Source of the DNA: UBA1444 sp964601085
GTDB lineage: Bacteria; Bacillota; Negativicutes; UBA1444
Assembly: GCA_964601085.1 (NCBI GenBank)
Contig: CAZRLN010000060.1
Location: 1 to 16,732, forward strand
Direction: 5' to 3'
Length of the DNA: 16,732 nucleotides
Shown here: piece after piece, positions 8,463 through 15,382 of the stretch
Numbering within the stretch: position 1 is the first letter of the stretch
How the letters are laid out: each line of letters begins with the position of its first letter
The notes under the pieces: generated by a model
The model's input: only the letters and a program-made list of their open reading frames with translations
What the model was told of the DNA's origin: nothing
Databases searched by the model: none
Program-made: the position numbers and the translations under genes

Positions 8463-9485
8463 TTAGAAACGGCGCAGGAAGCGCACGTCATTTTCATAGA
8501 ACAACCGCAAATCGTCGATCCCGAAGAGTAACATGGCAATGCGTTCGACGCCCATGCCAAAGGCAAATCCGCTGACTTGGGCAGGATCGTATTGGCTCAT
8601 TTCGAGCACCCGGGGATGAACCATCCCGGACCCCAGGATCTCCAACCATCCCGTTCCCTTGCAAACGCGACAACCGCTGCCTTTGCAGATCACACAGGAA
8701 ATGTCCACTTCGGCGCTGGGTTCCGTAAACGGAAAATAGCTCGGCCGGAATCTGACCTTTACTGTGTCGCCAAAAATACCCTGACAAAACATCTCCAGGG
8801 TTCCCTTCAGGTCGGAAAAACGGATGTTTGGACCGACGACCAGCCCTTCGACCTGCTGGAACATTGGCGAATGCGTAGCGTCATAATCCCGCCGGTAAAC
8901 CTTTCCAGGCGCAATCATGCGGATCGGCGTATTTGGCGTCTTGGCCTGCATCGTCCGCACCTGCACCGGCGAAGTATGAGTCCGCAATAAAAATTGATCG
9001 GTGATGTAGAAGGAGTCCTGCATGTCGCGGGCCGGATGGTCTTGCGGCAGATTCAGCGCCTCAAAATTATAATAGTCGCTTTCGACTTCCGGACCTTCCT
9101 CAATATCAAAACCCATCCGCAGGAATACCTGTTTAATACGATCCAACGTCAGCGTTAACGGATGACGCCGTCCTGGTTCCCGGCTGCGTCCCGGCAACGT
9201 GACGTCAATTTTTTCTTCTTCCAGCCGTCGGTTCAGTTCCGCTTCTTTCAGCGCCTGTTGTTTACTCTGAAGTTCGTTTTCGAACTCCAACCGCAGATCG
9301 TTGACCAACTGGCCGATCCGCGGCCGAACGGACGCACTGACCGAACCAAGGCTGCGCAACACGGCGGTTAGCTCGCCTTTCTTCCCCAGAACCTTTACCC
9401 GCAGATCATTGATTGTGCTGGCGTCCAACGCCTGTTCCAGTTCATGGAACGCCGTTTCCCGAATTCGTTGCAATTCTTTTTCCAT
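8463..9485 (-). CDS. pheS: Phenylalanine--tRNA ligase alpha subunit
   Basis: 340 aa, the usual length for the catalytic subunit of phenylalanyl-tRNA synthetase. An N-terminal coiled-coil arm (1-95) binds tRNA. The class II core has motif 1 near 132-150 (EGPEVESDYYNFEALN), the RTHTSPVQ segment at 168-175, motif 2 around 194-214 (GKVYRRDYDATHSPMFQQ), and motif 3 near 309-323 (FGMGVERIAMLLFGI). The CVICKGSGCRVCKGTGWLE stretch matches the cysteine-bearing loop of Bacillota PheS. ATG at 9483-9485 follows AAGGAGAGGGG. It is the first gene of pheST; expression should rise when uncharged tRNA-Phe binds the leader at 9519-9770. Confidence 0.98.
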   Translation of the reverse strand: MEKELQRIRETAFHELEQALDASTINDLRVKVLGKKGELTAVLRSLGSVSASVRPRIGQLVNDLRLEFENELQSKQQALKEAELNRRLEEEKIDVTLPGRSREPGRRHPLTLTLDRIKQVFLRMGFDIEEGPEVESDYYNFEALNLPQDHPARDMQDSFYITDQFLLRTHTSPVQVRTMQAKTPNTPIRMIAPGKVYRRDYDATHSPMFQQVEGLVVGPNIRFSDLKGTLEMFCQGIFGDTVKVRFRPSYFPFTEPSAEVDISCVICKGSGCRVCKGTGWLEILGSGMVHPRVLEMSQYDPAQVSGFAFGMGVERIAMLLFGIDDLRLFYENDVRFLRRF

Positions 9486-9518
9486 GTCGTCCCCTCTCCT
9501 TCAGTCCGCAGCTATCTC

Positions 9519-9557
9519 AAAATAAAAAGACCTTCGGCCCCGACAGGGGCGAAAGTC
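9519..9557 (-). terminator. T-box attenuator terminator
   Basis: Minus-strand GACTTTCGCCCC, a short TGTC loop and GGGGCCGAAGGTC form a stem with one bulged G and one G-U pair, followed by TTTTTATTTT. This is the regulated terminator of the pheST leader, 33 nt upstream of the pheS start. The T-box sequence just before it competes for pairing. Confidence 0.93.
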
Positions 9558-9770
9558 CAATTCGCGGTACCACCCAAATTTATCACTCGCTGCCCTTAAC
9601 GCAGGCAATACGGTCGATCTACCCACTTTTGCGGCTCAATCGGACCCTCTGGAGTGAACTTCCGCAACTGCCGCCACAAACCGCTGCTCTCAATCCACGG
9701 CAACGGTTCCCTGTCCTGTGCGCAACCGGCGTACTCTCTCCATCATCGGTTTTCCATTCTTCAAGCAGAC
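9519..9770 (-). promoter_or_regulatory. Phe T-box riboswitch leader of pheST
   Basis: The minus strand carries the T-box core TGGGTGGTACCGCG (9563-9576), then the terminator hairpin. Stem I is visible upstream. Strand ACC-GATGA-TGGAG (9738-9750) pairs with CTCCA-GAG-GGT (9644-9654), leaving a K-turn-like internal loop, and GAGAGAGTACG forms the AGTA loop. The specifier is TTC at 9656-9658 followed by A, a phenylalanine codon, which fits pheST. Uncharged tRNA-Phe should pair with TTC and with the T-box to form the antiterminator. The 5' limit of about 9770 is an estimate. Confidence 0.95.
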
Positions 9771-9777
9771 AATCCCT

Positions 9778-9882
9778 TTAATCGCCGATATACAAGATAT
9801 GCGGCAATGGAACCTGTCGCTTCAAATAGCTTCCAATAAAAATCAGCTGTTTCCAAACCGCAACACTTCCTTTCCGAGGCAT
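9778..9882 (-). other. Leader segment between promoter and T-box, with a weak 34-codon ORF
   Basis: The 447-nt gap between pheS and the methyltransferase gene holds the T-box, the promoter and this extra segment of about 130 nt. An ATG at 9880-9882 opens 34 codons (starting MPRKGSVAVWKQ, ending HILYIGD) and stops at 9778-9780. I see no good ribosome site before it and only one Phe codon, so it does not look like a Phe attenuation peptide. Minus-strand GCCGCATATCTTGTATATCGGC (about 9780-9810) could form a small hairpin in the same place. Most likely this is untranslated leader. Confidence 0.2.
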
Positions 9883-9911
9883 GCGTCCGGATCAGTTCAC
9901 GTTACGGGAAA

Positions 9912-9941
9912 ATTATAACATATTGCAACAGATTATGACAA
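9912..9941 (-). promoter_or_regulatory. Promoter of the pheST leader
   Basis: Minus strand: -35 TTGTCA (9936-9941), 18-bp spacer, -10 TATAAT (9912-9917) preceded by TGT, giving an extended -10. The predicted start is near 9905. The -35 hexamer coincides with the last two sense codons (TTG TCA) of the rRNA methyltransferase gene, just before its TAA stop. No terminator separates the two genes, so read-through into the leader is also possible. Confidence 0.85.
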
Positions 9942-10745
9942 GGTCCAACCTTTTTGCCGCGCTGCCTCAAACAAAATAATTGCGGCGGCGGAAGCCACAT
10001 TCAAGGATTCTGCCCGACCTAGGATCGGAATCTTGATATTGGCCAACGCCCGGTGTCGAAACTCCGCCCCCACTCCGCCCCCCTCATTGCCGAACACGAT
10101 GGCGCAAGGCGCCGACAGATCGGTTTCTGCGTACACATTCGCCGCTTCGGCGCCAGCAACATAGAGCGCCAGCTGATGTCGATCACAAAATGACAGGCAT
10201 TCAGGGATCGGCATTCTTAAAACCGGCAAGTGAAACAAAGAACCCATGGTCGCCCGGGTCGTCTTGCCGCCATACAGATCCGCGCACTCTGGAGTCAAAA
10301 TCACACCGGCAGCCCCTGCGGCATCCGCCGTTCGGATAATCGTGCCGACATTCCCCGGATCCTGCAGCGAATCGAGGATCACCCACAAAGGCGATCCTGT
10401 TGGCCGCGAGTCTGGCGGAAAATTTTGCTGTTGTCGCACAACCGCTAAAATGCCCTGGGGATTCTGCGTGTCACTGATTTTCCGGTACAAGGATTCTGGC
10501 ACGGAAAGCACCGAACAGCCTTGCCGGATCAATTCTTCCGCTAAGAGCTGAATCCGCAAATCTTCTTGATAGCTTTCATCGGCGACAACTGCAAAATCAA
10601 CGCGCCAGGCGGCAGTAACAGCTTCCTGGACAAAACGCAGGCCTTCGACGACAAACAGCCCAGTTTCATCCCGCCGTTTTTTTTGGCGCAATGCCGCGGC
10701 CAATTTGACAAACTCATTGTCCGGGCTGACGACTGTCCGCATCAT
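9933..10745 (-). CDS. TrmH/SpoU family 23S rRNA 2'-O-methyltransferase (YsgA/RlmP-like)
   Basis: 270 aa SPOUT-class methyltransferase using S-adenosylmethionine. Residues 1-110 form the substrate-binding domain (EFVKLAAALRQKKRRD, FVVEGLRFVQEA). The trefoil-knot domain carries motif 1 at about 123-141 (LDSLQDPGNVGTIIRTAD), motif 2 at 216-226 (IVFGNEGGGVG) and motif 3 at 239-257 (IPILGRAESLNVASAAA). In Bacillus subtilis the methyltransferase next to pheS is YsgA, reported as RlmP forming Gm2553 in 23S rRNA. The same position beside pheST here suggests an orthologue, but I cannot separate it from other TrmH-family members by sequence alone. Its start ATGATG overlaps the ktrA stop as ATGA, so it is translationally coupled to ktrA. 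The weak GGAAAG upstream fits coupling. Confidence 0.88.
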   Translation of the reverse strand: MMRTVVSPDNEFVKLAAALRQKKRRDETGLFVVEGLRFVQEAVTAAWRVDFAVVADESYQEDLRIQLLAEELIRQGCSVLSVPESLYRKISDTQNPQGILAVVRQQQNFPPDSRPTGSPLWVILDSLQDPGNVGTIIRTADAAGAAGVILTPECADLYGGKTTRATMGSLFHLPVLRMPIPECLSFCDRHQLALYVAGAEAANVYAETDLSAPCAIVFGNEGGGVGAEFRHRALANIKIPILGRAESLNVASAAAIILFEAARQKGWTLS

Positions 10746-11404
10746 CCGAGACTTTCCAAGCGTTTGATTCCTTCCGTGGAACCAATCACGATCAATATAT
10801 CGCTTTCCTGGATCTGTTCATTGGGTTGGGGCGGCACAATCAAGTGGTCGATGCGTTTGATCGCCACGACGTTGACACCGTATAGCGCCCTCATATTCGC
10901 CTGTTGCAAAGTTTTTCCGGACAATACGCCGGGAACGGTCACCTCAACCAGGCTCAAATCCGGGGAGAGTTCAATATAATCAAGTACATTCGAAGAAATC
11001 AGGCTATGCGCCACTCTTTGCCCCATGTCACGCTCCGGATACACGACCCGGTCCGCGCCGATTTTTTCCAACATTTTACCGTGCAACGAATTCCGGGCTT
11101 TGGCGATAATATAAGGTACCCCCATCTCTTTAAGCAACAGGGTGGTGGCCACGTTCGCCTGCACATCCTCGCCGATCGCCACAACAACGGCGTCAAAATT
11201 TCGCAACCCCAAGGCGTGCAAAGAGTTTTCCTCGGTCGTATCCGCCTGAACCACATGGGTAACTTGATCGCTTAGCCGCTGAACCTGTTCATCACTGGAA
11301 TCAATCGCAAGCACATCGTGCCCAAGTGATTGGAGAGTAAGCGCCACACTTGTCCCAAAACGTCCCAGACCGATTACCGCGAACTGTCGCTTTGTCTCTT
11401 TCAT
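10742..11404 (-). CDS. ktrA: Potassium uptake regulatory subunit KtrA (TrkA family)
   Basis: 220 aa, typical of cytosolic KtrA/KtrC ring-forming subunits that gate the KtrB channel in response to nucleotides. The N-terminal RCK (Rossmann) domain has IGLGRFG with glycines 12, 14 and 17 and the acidic D35 in VLAID that selects the ribose of NAD(H) or ATP. A linker near 130-140 leads to an RCK_C domain (VEVTVPGVLSGKTLQQ, ending SDILIVIGSTEGIKRLE). It has one RCK unit, unlike the doubled TrkA of enterobacteria, hence the Ktr name. ATG at 11402-11404 has AGGAGG upstream, which overlaps the ktrB stop. The gap to ktrB is 11 nt, so the two are co-expressed. Confidence 0.94.
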   Translation of the reverse strand: MKETKRQFAVIGLGRFGTSVALTLQSLGHDVLAIDSSDEQVQRLSDQVTHVVQADTTEENSLHALGLRNFDAVVVAIGEDVQANVATTLLLKEMGVPYIIAKARNSLHGKMLEKIGADRVVYPERDMGQRVAHSLISSNVLDYIELSPDLSLVEVTVPGVLSGKTLQQANMRALYGVNVVAIKRIDHLIVPPQPNEQIQESDILIVIGSTEGIKRLESLG

Positions 11405-11415
11405 GGAATATCCTC

Positions 11416-12816
11416 CTATCCAATGATGATTTTTCCGTCAGGATATTGGATCTGTGCCTTGCGGCTGCGCATGGCAATGGCCAGCACCAGTGTCACCGGC
11501 CCCACCCGCCCCGCGAACATTGTGAGAATCAACCAAACCTTACCGGCGTTGGATAACGTTGGGGTAATCCCCGTTGACAATCCAACCGTACCGAATGCGG
11601 ACGTCACTTCAAACAGAACACTGATAAAACTGAAATGCTCGGTGATAGTCAATGCCATCGTGACAATGACGACCAACATGAACGCGATTAGCAGAATGGA
11701 AAAAGCTTTATAAATCACCGCTTGGGGAATCCGTCTACCAAAACATTCGGCATCGCTTCGCCCCCGTATCAAGGACCAGATGGCAAGCATCAGCACGGCC
11801 GCCGTGGAAGTTTTGATTCCGCCGCCGGTCGATGCGGGAGAAGCGCCAATAAACATAAAGAGTATCAACAAAAATAGCGTTCCGTCATATACCTTGGATA
11901 TGTCGATCGTATTAAATCCTGCAGTACGCGAAGTAACCGACTGAAACATACTTCCCAAAATACGGCTCTGAGCACTCAAAGGTTTCAAAGTGTCCGGGTT
12001 GGCGTACTCAAACATATAAAACAGAATACTGCCAGTCAATATTAAAGCGCCCGTCGTAACCAAGACAATTTTGCTATGCATCGATAATCTTCCAAAAGAA
12101 CGGCAAGTCCAGATATCATGTAAAACAGCGAAACCGATGCCCCCCAGTACAATCATGCACATTACGGTGAGATTCACAACCGGATCGCTGACATAAGCGG
12201 AAATCCCGCTAAAAGGTCCATGCACCGAACCGAAAAGATCAAAACCGGCATTGCAAAAGGCGGATATTGCATGCCAATAACCGAAATAAATACCCTTCAT
12301 CCCCAATTCCGGATACCAGCGAAACGCGAGAATCGTACCGCCAACGAATTCAATCAACACGGTCACATGAATAATATATATCATCAAACGAACGATCCCG
12401 GACACCGACAATTGGTTCAACGCCTCCTGCATCAGCAGGCGTTCTTTCAGTCGAATCTTTTTGCCAATCAGCAAAGCGAATAAGGTAGACATCGCCATGA
12501 TGCCGAGCCCGCCAGCTTGAATCAACAAAATAATCACTGTGTGTCCAAATGATGAATAATGAGTCCCCGTATCTACGACAACAAGCCCGGTGACACATAC
12601 AGCCGAGGTTGCGGTAAACAATGCATCGATAAAGGGCGTACCTTGTCCCGATTGGGAGGCGACAGGCAATGTCAGGAGAAGCGCCCCCAGAAAAACCAGT
12701 CCGGCAAACCCGAGCGCCAATACCTGATAAGGTGTCAATCGCCATTGTGAAAGATCCATAAGATTGGCGACGCTTTTATTCCTTTCCAGCAAATCCACCG
12801 CGAATTCATCTCCCAT
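11416..12816 (-). CDS. ktrB: Potassium transporter membrane subunit KtrB (TrkH/KtrB family)
   Basis: 466 aa membrane protein of the superfamily of K transporters, forming the K+ (or Na+-coupled K+) channel with KtrA. Four M1-P-M2 repeats are seen, each with a filter glycine: AVCVTGL (G77), AFCNAGFDLFG (G191), SRTAGFN (G300) and SAFGTVGLSTG (G412). The intramembrane gate loop IGASPASTGGGIKTST follows the third repeat. The start is uncertain. The frame also opens at TTG 12826-12828, but ATG at 12814-12816, with GGAAAG upstream, is preferred for its codon. Both give a short cytosolic tail before the first helix (LTPYQVLALGFAGLVFLG). A -10-like TATAAT lies upstream, in the tail of the aldolase terminator. 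Confidence 0.93.
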   Translation of the reverse strand: MGDEFAVDLLERNKSVANLMDLSQWRLTPYQVLALGFAGLVFLGALLLTLPVASQSGQGTPFIDALFTATSAVCVTGLVVVDTGTHYSSFGHTVIILLIQAGGLGIMAMSTLFALLIGKKIRLKERLLMQEALNQLSVSGIVRLMIYIIHVTVLIEFVGGTILAFRWYPELGMKGIYFGYWHAISAFCNAGFDLFGSVHGPFSGISAYVSDPVVNLTVMCMIVLGGIGFAVLHDIWTCRSFGRLSMHSKIVLVTTGALILTGSILFYMFEYANPDTLKPLSAQSRILGSMFQSVTSRTAGFNTIDISKVYDGTLFLLILFMFIGASPASTGGGIKTSTAAVLMLAIWSLIRGRSDAECFGRRIPQAVIYKAFSILLIAFMLVVIVTMALTITEHFSFISVLFEVTSAFGTVGLSTGITPTLSNAGKVWLILTMFAGRVGPVTLVLAIAMRSRKAQIQYPDGKIIIG

Positions 12817-12854
12817 TACGCTTTCCAATATCTTCCGAAATTTAATCGACTATT

Positions 12855-12860
12855 ATTATA
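12855..12860 (-). promoter_or_regulatory. Candidate -10 element for ktrBA
   Basis: Minus-strand GCTATAATAATAG contains a perfect TATAAT 38 nt upstream of the preferred ktrB start. No good -35 is visible at 16-18 bp; TTGTCT is 24 bp away. It sits just after the T-run of the aldolase terminator, where a new transcript would be expected to begin. Confidence 0.5.
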
Positions 12861-12884
12861 GCGGTTTTTCCACCTCTTCGCCAT

Positions 12885-12924
12885 AGACAAAAACCGCCAT
12901 CTGTATTATACAGCTGACGGTTTT
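12885..12924 (-). terminator. Intrinsic terminator of the aldolase gene
   Basis: On the minus strand AAAACCGTCAGCTGTAT and ATACAGATGGCGGTTTT form a long stem with two imperfect positions, ending TTTTTGTCT. It starts 28 nt after the aldolase stop codon. Confidence 0.88.
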
Positions 12925-12952
12925 CCGGATAAACTGCAAGGTTTGGCCTGTT

Positions 12953-13801
12953 TTATATCGCCCGGCTAATACAATCGAAGTTCAGCATGTATTTGCGAAC
13001 CAAGTCCTTCACACCTCTTTTGACGGATGTCATCAAATGAATATAATTAGCCGTTGGCGCTTTCGCCAGCTCCATTTTCAATCGTTCAGCAGCCGACAGG
13101 GACATGTCGGTCGCAATGTTGATCTTGGAAATCCCATTGTCGATCACCAATCGGCAGTCTTCGCGGCTTAATTTCGAACCGCCGTGAAGCACCAGCGGAA
13201 CATCGACCAGATTATTTAGTTCCGCCAATCGCATGATATTGAGGCCACCGGTCACTTTTGCCGCGCCATGATTCGTCCCGACCGCAACCGCCAGCGCATC
13301 GATTTTGGTTCTTGTCACAAAATCCGCTGCGACTTCCGCCGAAACCGGCTCACTAGATGTTAATCCGGTTGTCGCATCGCATTGACCAATATAGCCCAAT
13401 TCGCCTTCGACGGAAATGCCGAGGGAATGGGCTATACGGGTAATTTCCTTTGTTTTTTTCAGGTTATCGGCCAAAGACAACGATGAACCATCGAACATCA
13501 CCGAAGTGAAGCCCCACCGAACCGCTTTCATCACCCCTTCGTACGTGTGCCCATGATCCAGATGCAGGGCGACAGGCACCGAAGTCCGCTGTGCTGAACG
13601 GGCCATGGCGGCGGCCAGGGTATCCACGTCCACAAACTTGAAGAGCCGTTCCGCGATTCCAAGCACCAGCGGAGCCTTCAGTTCTTCCGCCACCTCCACC
13701 ACGGCGCCCAGAGTCTCGAAGTTGAACACGTTGAACCCGCCGACTGCATATTTTCGTTTTCGGGCATCCTGCAATACTTGTCGCAAGGTTACCAAAGCCA
13801 A
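12953..13801 (-). CDS. Class II (ketose-bisphosphate) aldolase, probably fructose-bisphosphate aldolase
   Basis: 282 aa zinc-dependent aldolase of the FbaA/KbaY/GatY family, cleaving a ketose-1,6-bisphosphate into dihydroxyacetone phosphate and an aldehyde. The N-terminus MALVTLRQVLQDARKRKYAV and GGFNVFNFE are typical. Catalytic D82 and zinc ligand H83 lie in LHLDHGHTYE, the acidic motif VEGELGYIG is at 131-139, and zinc-ligand histidines H178 (GTNHG) and H206 (LHGGS) are present. Most family members read HGGSG where this one has HGGSK (K210), and GTNHG replaces the usual GTSHG, so substrate choice between fructose- and tagatose-bisphosphate is open. The start is TTG at 13799-13801: no ATG is near, and AGGGGGAG lies six bases upstream. 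It stands alone between two terminators, so it is probably monocistronic. Confidence 0.88.
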   Translation of the reverse strand: MALVTLRQVLQDARKRKYAVGGFNVFNFETLGAVVEVAEELKAPLVLGIAERLFKFVDVDTLAAAMARSAQRTSVPVALHLDHGHTYEGVMKAVRWGFTSVMFDGSSLSLADNLKKTKEITRIAHSLGISVEGELGYIGQCDATTGLTSSEPVSAEVAADFVTRTKIDALAVAVGTNHGAAKVTGGLNIMRLAELNNLVDVPLVLHGGSKLSREDCRLVIDNGISKINIATDMSLSAAERLKMELAKAPTANYIHLMTSVKRGVKDLVRKYMLNFDCISRAI

Positions 13802-13885
13802 TGGAAACTCCCCCTTGTGTTAATTTTATGTTAATTTAAATATTCGATTGTTCTGACAAAAAAACCTCTGTAATTTTCTTGAAAA
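13802..13885 (-). other. AT-rich upstream region of the aldolase gene
   Basis: The 84 bases before the TTG start are strongly AT-rich on the minus strand (CGAATATTTAAATTAACAT). A TTGTCA lies just after the rplT terminator T-run and could be a -35, but no clear -10 lies 16-18 bp below it. The aldolase promoter is probably here but I cannot place it. Confidence 0.35.
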
Positions 13886-13920
13886 TCAAAAAAAACTCCT
13901 GCCATTTTAAGCAGGAGTTT
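13886..13920 (-). terminator. Intrinsic terminator of infC-rpmI-rplT
   Basis: Minus-strand AAACTCCTGC, an eight-base loop and GCAGGAGTTT give a perfect ten-pair stem followed by a run of T. It lies 33 nt after the rplT stop codon. Confidence 0.95.
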
Positions 13921-13953
13921 ACACTTGGAAATAATGCAACGAAAATATTACTC

Positions 13954-14310
13954 TCAGGAAATCTTTGCTTTGGCGGCATCCACCAATTTAGTAAAGGCAG
14001 CCATATCACTGACAGCCAAATCGGCGAGAATTTTGCGATTTACGGCAATACCAGCCTGGTGCAGGCCATACATGAATTGGCTGTAGGAAATTCCATTCAT
14101 ACGGGCCGCCGCATTGATCCGGGCAATCCAGAGACGACGGAAATCGCCTTTACGGGCCCGACGATCATTACGGGCGTACCAGAGAGCCTTCATTACGGTT
14201 TCATTCGCTTTGCGATACTGGCGGCGGCGGGCTCCACGATAGCCGGAAGCCAGTTTCAGTATTTTCTTATGGCGTGCGTGCGCTGTCACGCCTTTTTTCA
14301 CTCTTGGCAT
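13954..14310 (-). CDS. rplT: 50S ribosomal protein L20
   Basis: 118 aa, the usual length. L20 binds 23S rRNA early in large-subunit assembly. The basic N-terminal extension (MPRVKKGVTAHARHKKIL, GYRGARRRQYRKANE) and the C-terminal globular domain (RLWIARINAAARMNGISYS) are standard. ATG at 14308-14310 has AAAGGAGG upstream. It is third in infC-rpmI-rplT, 30 nt after rpmI. In Bacillus subtilis L20 represses this operon by promoting termination in the leader, and the leader at 15164-15300 fits the same control. Confidence 0.98.
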   Translation of the reverse strand: MPRVKKGVTAHARHKKILKLASGYRGARRRQYRKANETVMKALWYARNDRRARKGDFRRLWIARINAAARMNGISYSQFMYGLHQAGIAVNRKILADLAVSDMAAFTKLVDAAKAKIS

Positions 14311-14340
14311 TATAGGGGCCTCCTTTCAAAACTGTGTTTG

Positions 14341-14538
14341 TTATGCGTAGGGCAGCATCTTGACGACGCGTTCATGATCCGACTTGCTGACCAATCCGGC
14401 TTTACGAAGATTGCGTTTGCGTTTCGGCGTTTTCGATTCCAGGATATGGCTGTGGAATGCCTTCGAGCGTTTGAACTCTCCAGAACCGGTTATGCGAAAC
14501 CGTTTTGCAGCGCTGCGGCGAGTCTTCATTTTCGGCAT
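14341..14538 (-). CDS. rpmI: 50S ribosomal protein L35
   Basis: 65 aa, very basic, with the family's MPKMKTRRSAAKRFRITGSG start and a SHILESKTPKRKRNLRK core. Its ATG lies two bases after the infC stop codon, and its Shine-Dalgarno AAGGAGGAA is also the coding sequence for the last residues of IF3 (KKEE), so translation is tightly coupled. Confidence 0.98.
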   Translation of the reverse strand: MPKMKTRRSAAKRFRITGSGEFKRSKAFHSHILESKTPKRKRNLRKAGLVSKSDHERVVKMLPYA

Positions 14539-14540
14539 GT

Positions 14541-15143
14541 CTATTCCTCCTTTTTTTGTGACGCGGCGGCAGGTTGCGCCACGGCGTTTTGGGAATGAGC
14601 TCCCTGCTTCGCGGGTGCTTGCTGCACCTTGGCCGGCCGGGGCGTCAAAATCATGAACATATTTCTTCCCTCGATTTTCGGCTCACGTTCCACGATGGCC
14701 GGTTCTTTCATTTCGTTGGCCATTCGCACCAAAATCTGGCGCCCCAATTCGGGATGGGCGAGCTCGCGGCCCCGGAACATAATGGTGACTTTCACCTTGT
14801 CGCCGTCCGCGATAAACCGTTGGGCGTTTTTCTTCTTCACTTCATAGTCATGGTCCTCAATATTAGGACGCAATTTGACTTCTTTCAACGTGATAACTTT
14901 TTGTTTCTTTTTAGCTTCTTTATCACGTTTTTGCTGTTCAAACCGAAACTTGCCGAAATCCATGATCCGGCAGGCAGGCGGTTTAGCATTCGGAGCGACT
15001 TCCACCAGATCCAGTTGCTGATCCGCAGCCATCTGGAGAGCATCGCGCAGATTCATGATGCCCAACTGTTCATTGGTCGCGCTAACCACGCGCACTTCTC
15101 TGGCCCGAATTTCCTCGTTGATCCTCAGTGTTTCTTTACTAAT
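14541..15143 (-). CDS. infC: Translation initiation factor IF-3, ATT start
   Basis: 200 aa from an ATT codon at 15141-15143. IF-3 binds the 30S subunit, keeps it apart from 50S and checks the start codon. The N-domain begins SKETLRINEEIRAREVRVVS, the linker is rich in Lys and Gln (RFEQQKRDKEAKKKQK), and the C-domain has KVKVTIMFRGRE and RNMFMILTP. A 30-residue Ala/Gln-rich tail ending KKEE extends it beyond the usual 165-180 aa. The conventional starts do not work: a GTG at 15095 would delete INEEIRARE, conserved in IF-3. ATT is preceded by GAGGTGAG at good spacing and gives the normal N-terminus. E. coli infC also uses AUU, through which IF-3 limits its own synthesis, so similar control is likely here. 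Confidence 0.93.
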   Translation of the reverse strand: MSKETLRINEEIRAREVRVVSATNEQLGIMNLRDALQMAADQQLDLVEVAPNAKPPACRIMDFGKFRFEQQKRDKEAKKKQKVITLKEVKLRPNIEDHDYEVKKKNAQRFIADGDKVKVTIMFRGRELAHPELGRQILVRMANEMKEPAIVEREPKIEGRNMFMILTPRPAKVQQAPAKQGAHSQNAVAQPAAASQKKEE

Positions 15144-15163
15144 TGTCTCTCACCTCTCTCATT

Positions 15164-15300
15164 TTATTGAAATACAAAAGCGGATGGATTGCTCCACCCG
15201 CTACCGACATCAAAACATCACATATCCATGGATGTTACGTCCGAAGACCTTACCAACAGCCTACGCGTCGTAAGGTGAGAAGCGGATGGCTTCTACTTGC
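15164..15300 (-). promoter_or_regulatory. L20-type attenuator leader of infC-rpmI-rplT
   Basis: The leader between promoter and infC ends in a terminator (15170-15202) and holds an upstream copy of the terminator's 3' arm. The plus-strand ten-mer AAGCGGATGG occurs at 15178-15187 and again at 15280-15289. The arm at 15194-15202 can pair with either, giving terminator or antiterminator. The upstream copy also lies in its own hairpin (minus-strand GAAGCCATCCGCTTC) followed by CTCACCTTACG. Position and design match the L20 leader of Bacillus subtilis, where L20 binding favours termination; the assignment is by analogy and memory of that element. Confidence 0.8.
15170..15202 (-). terminator. Regulated terminator in the infC leader
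   Basis: Minus-strand AGCGGGTGGA, loop GCAA and TCCATCCGCT form a ten-pair stem with one G-U pair, followed by TTTGTATTT. It lies about 27 nt upstream of the infC ATT codon. Confidence 0.85.
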
Positions 15301-15307
15301 GTGTTAC

Positions 15308-15336
15308 ATATTATCATTCATTGCCGGTCAAGTCAA
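15308..15336 (-). promoter_or_regulatory. Promoter of infC-rpmI-rplT
   Basis: Minus strand: -35 TTGACT (15331-15336), 17-bp spacer, -10 TAATAT (15308-15313). The predicted start near 15300 gives a leader of about 157 nt before infC. Confidence 0.85.
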
Positions 15337-15382
15337 CACTTTGGATCACAAAATACCATACCCGTCACAAACGATCGGACGA

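Noticed and set aside
13879..14598. 239-aa plus-strand open frame
   Set aside because: It is antisense to rplT and rpmI and crosses their terminator; composition is that of a shadow frame.
14541..15095. 184-aa IF-3 from GTG
   Set aside because: It lacks the conserved N-terminal segment, which is encoded in frame just upstream from an ATT codon.
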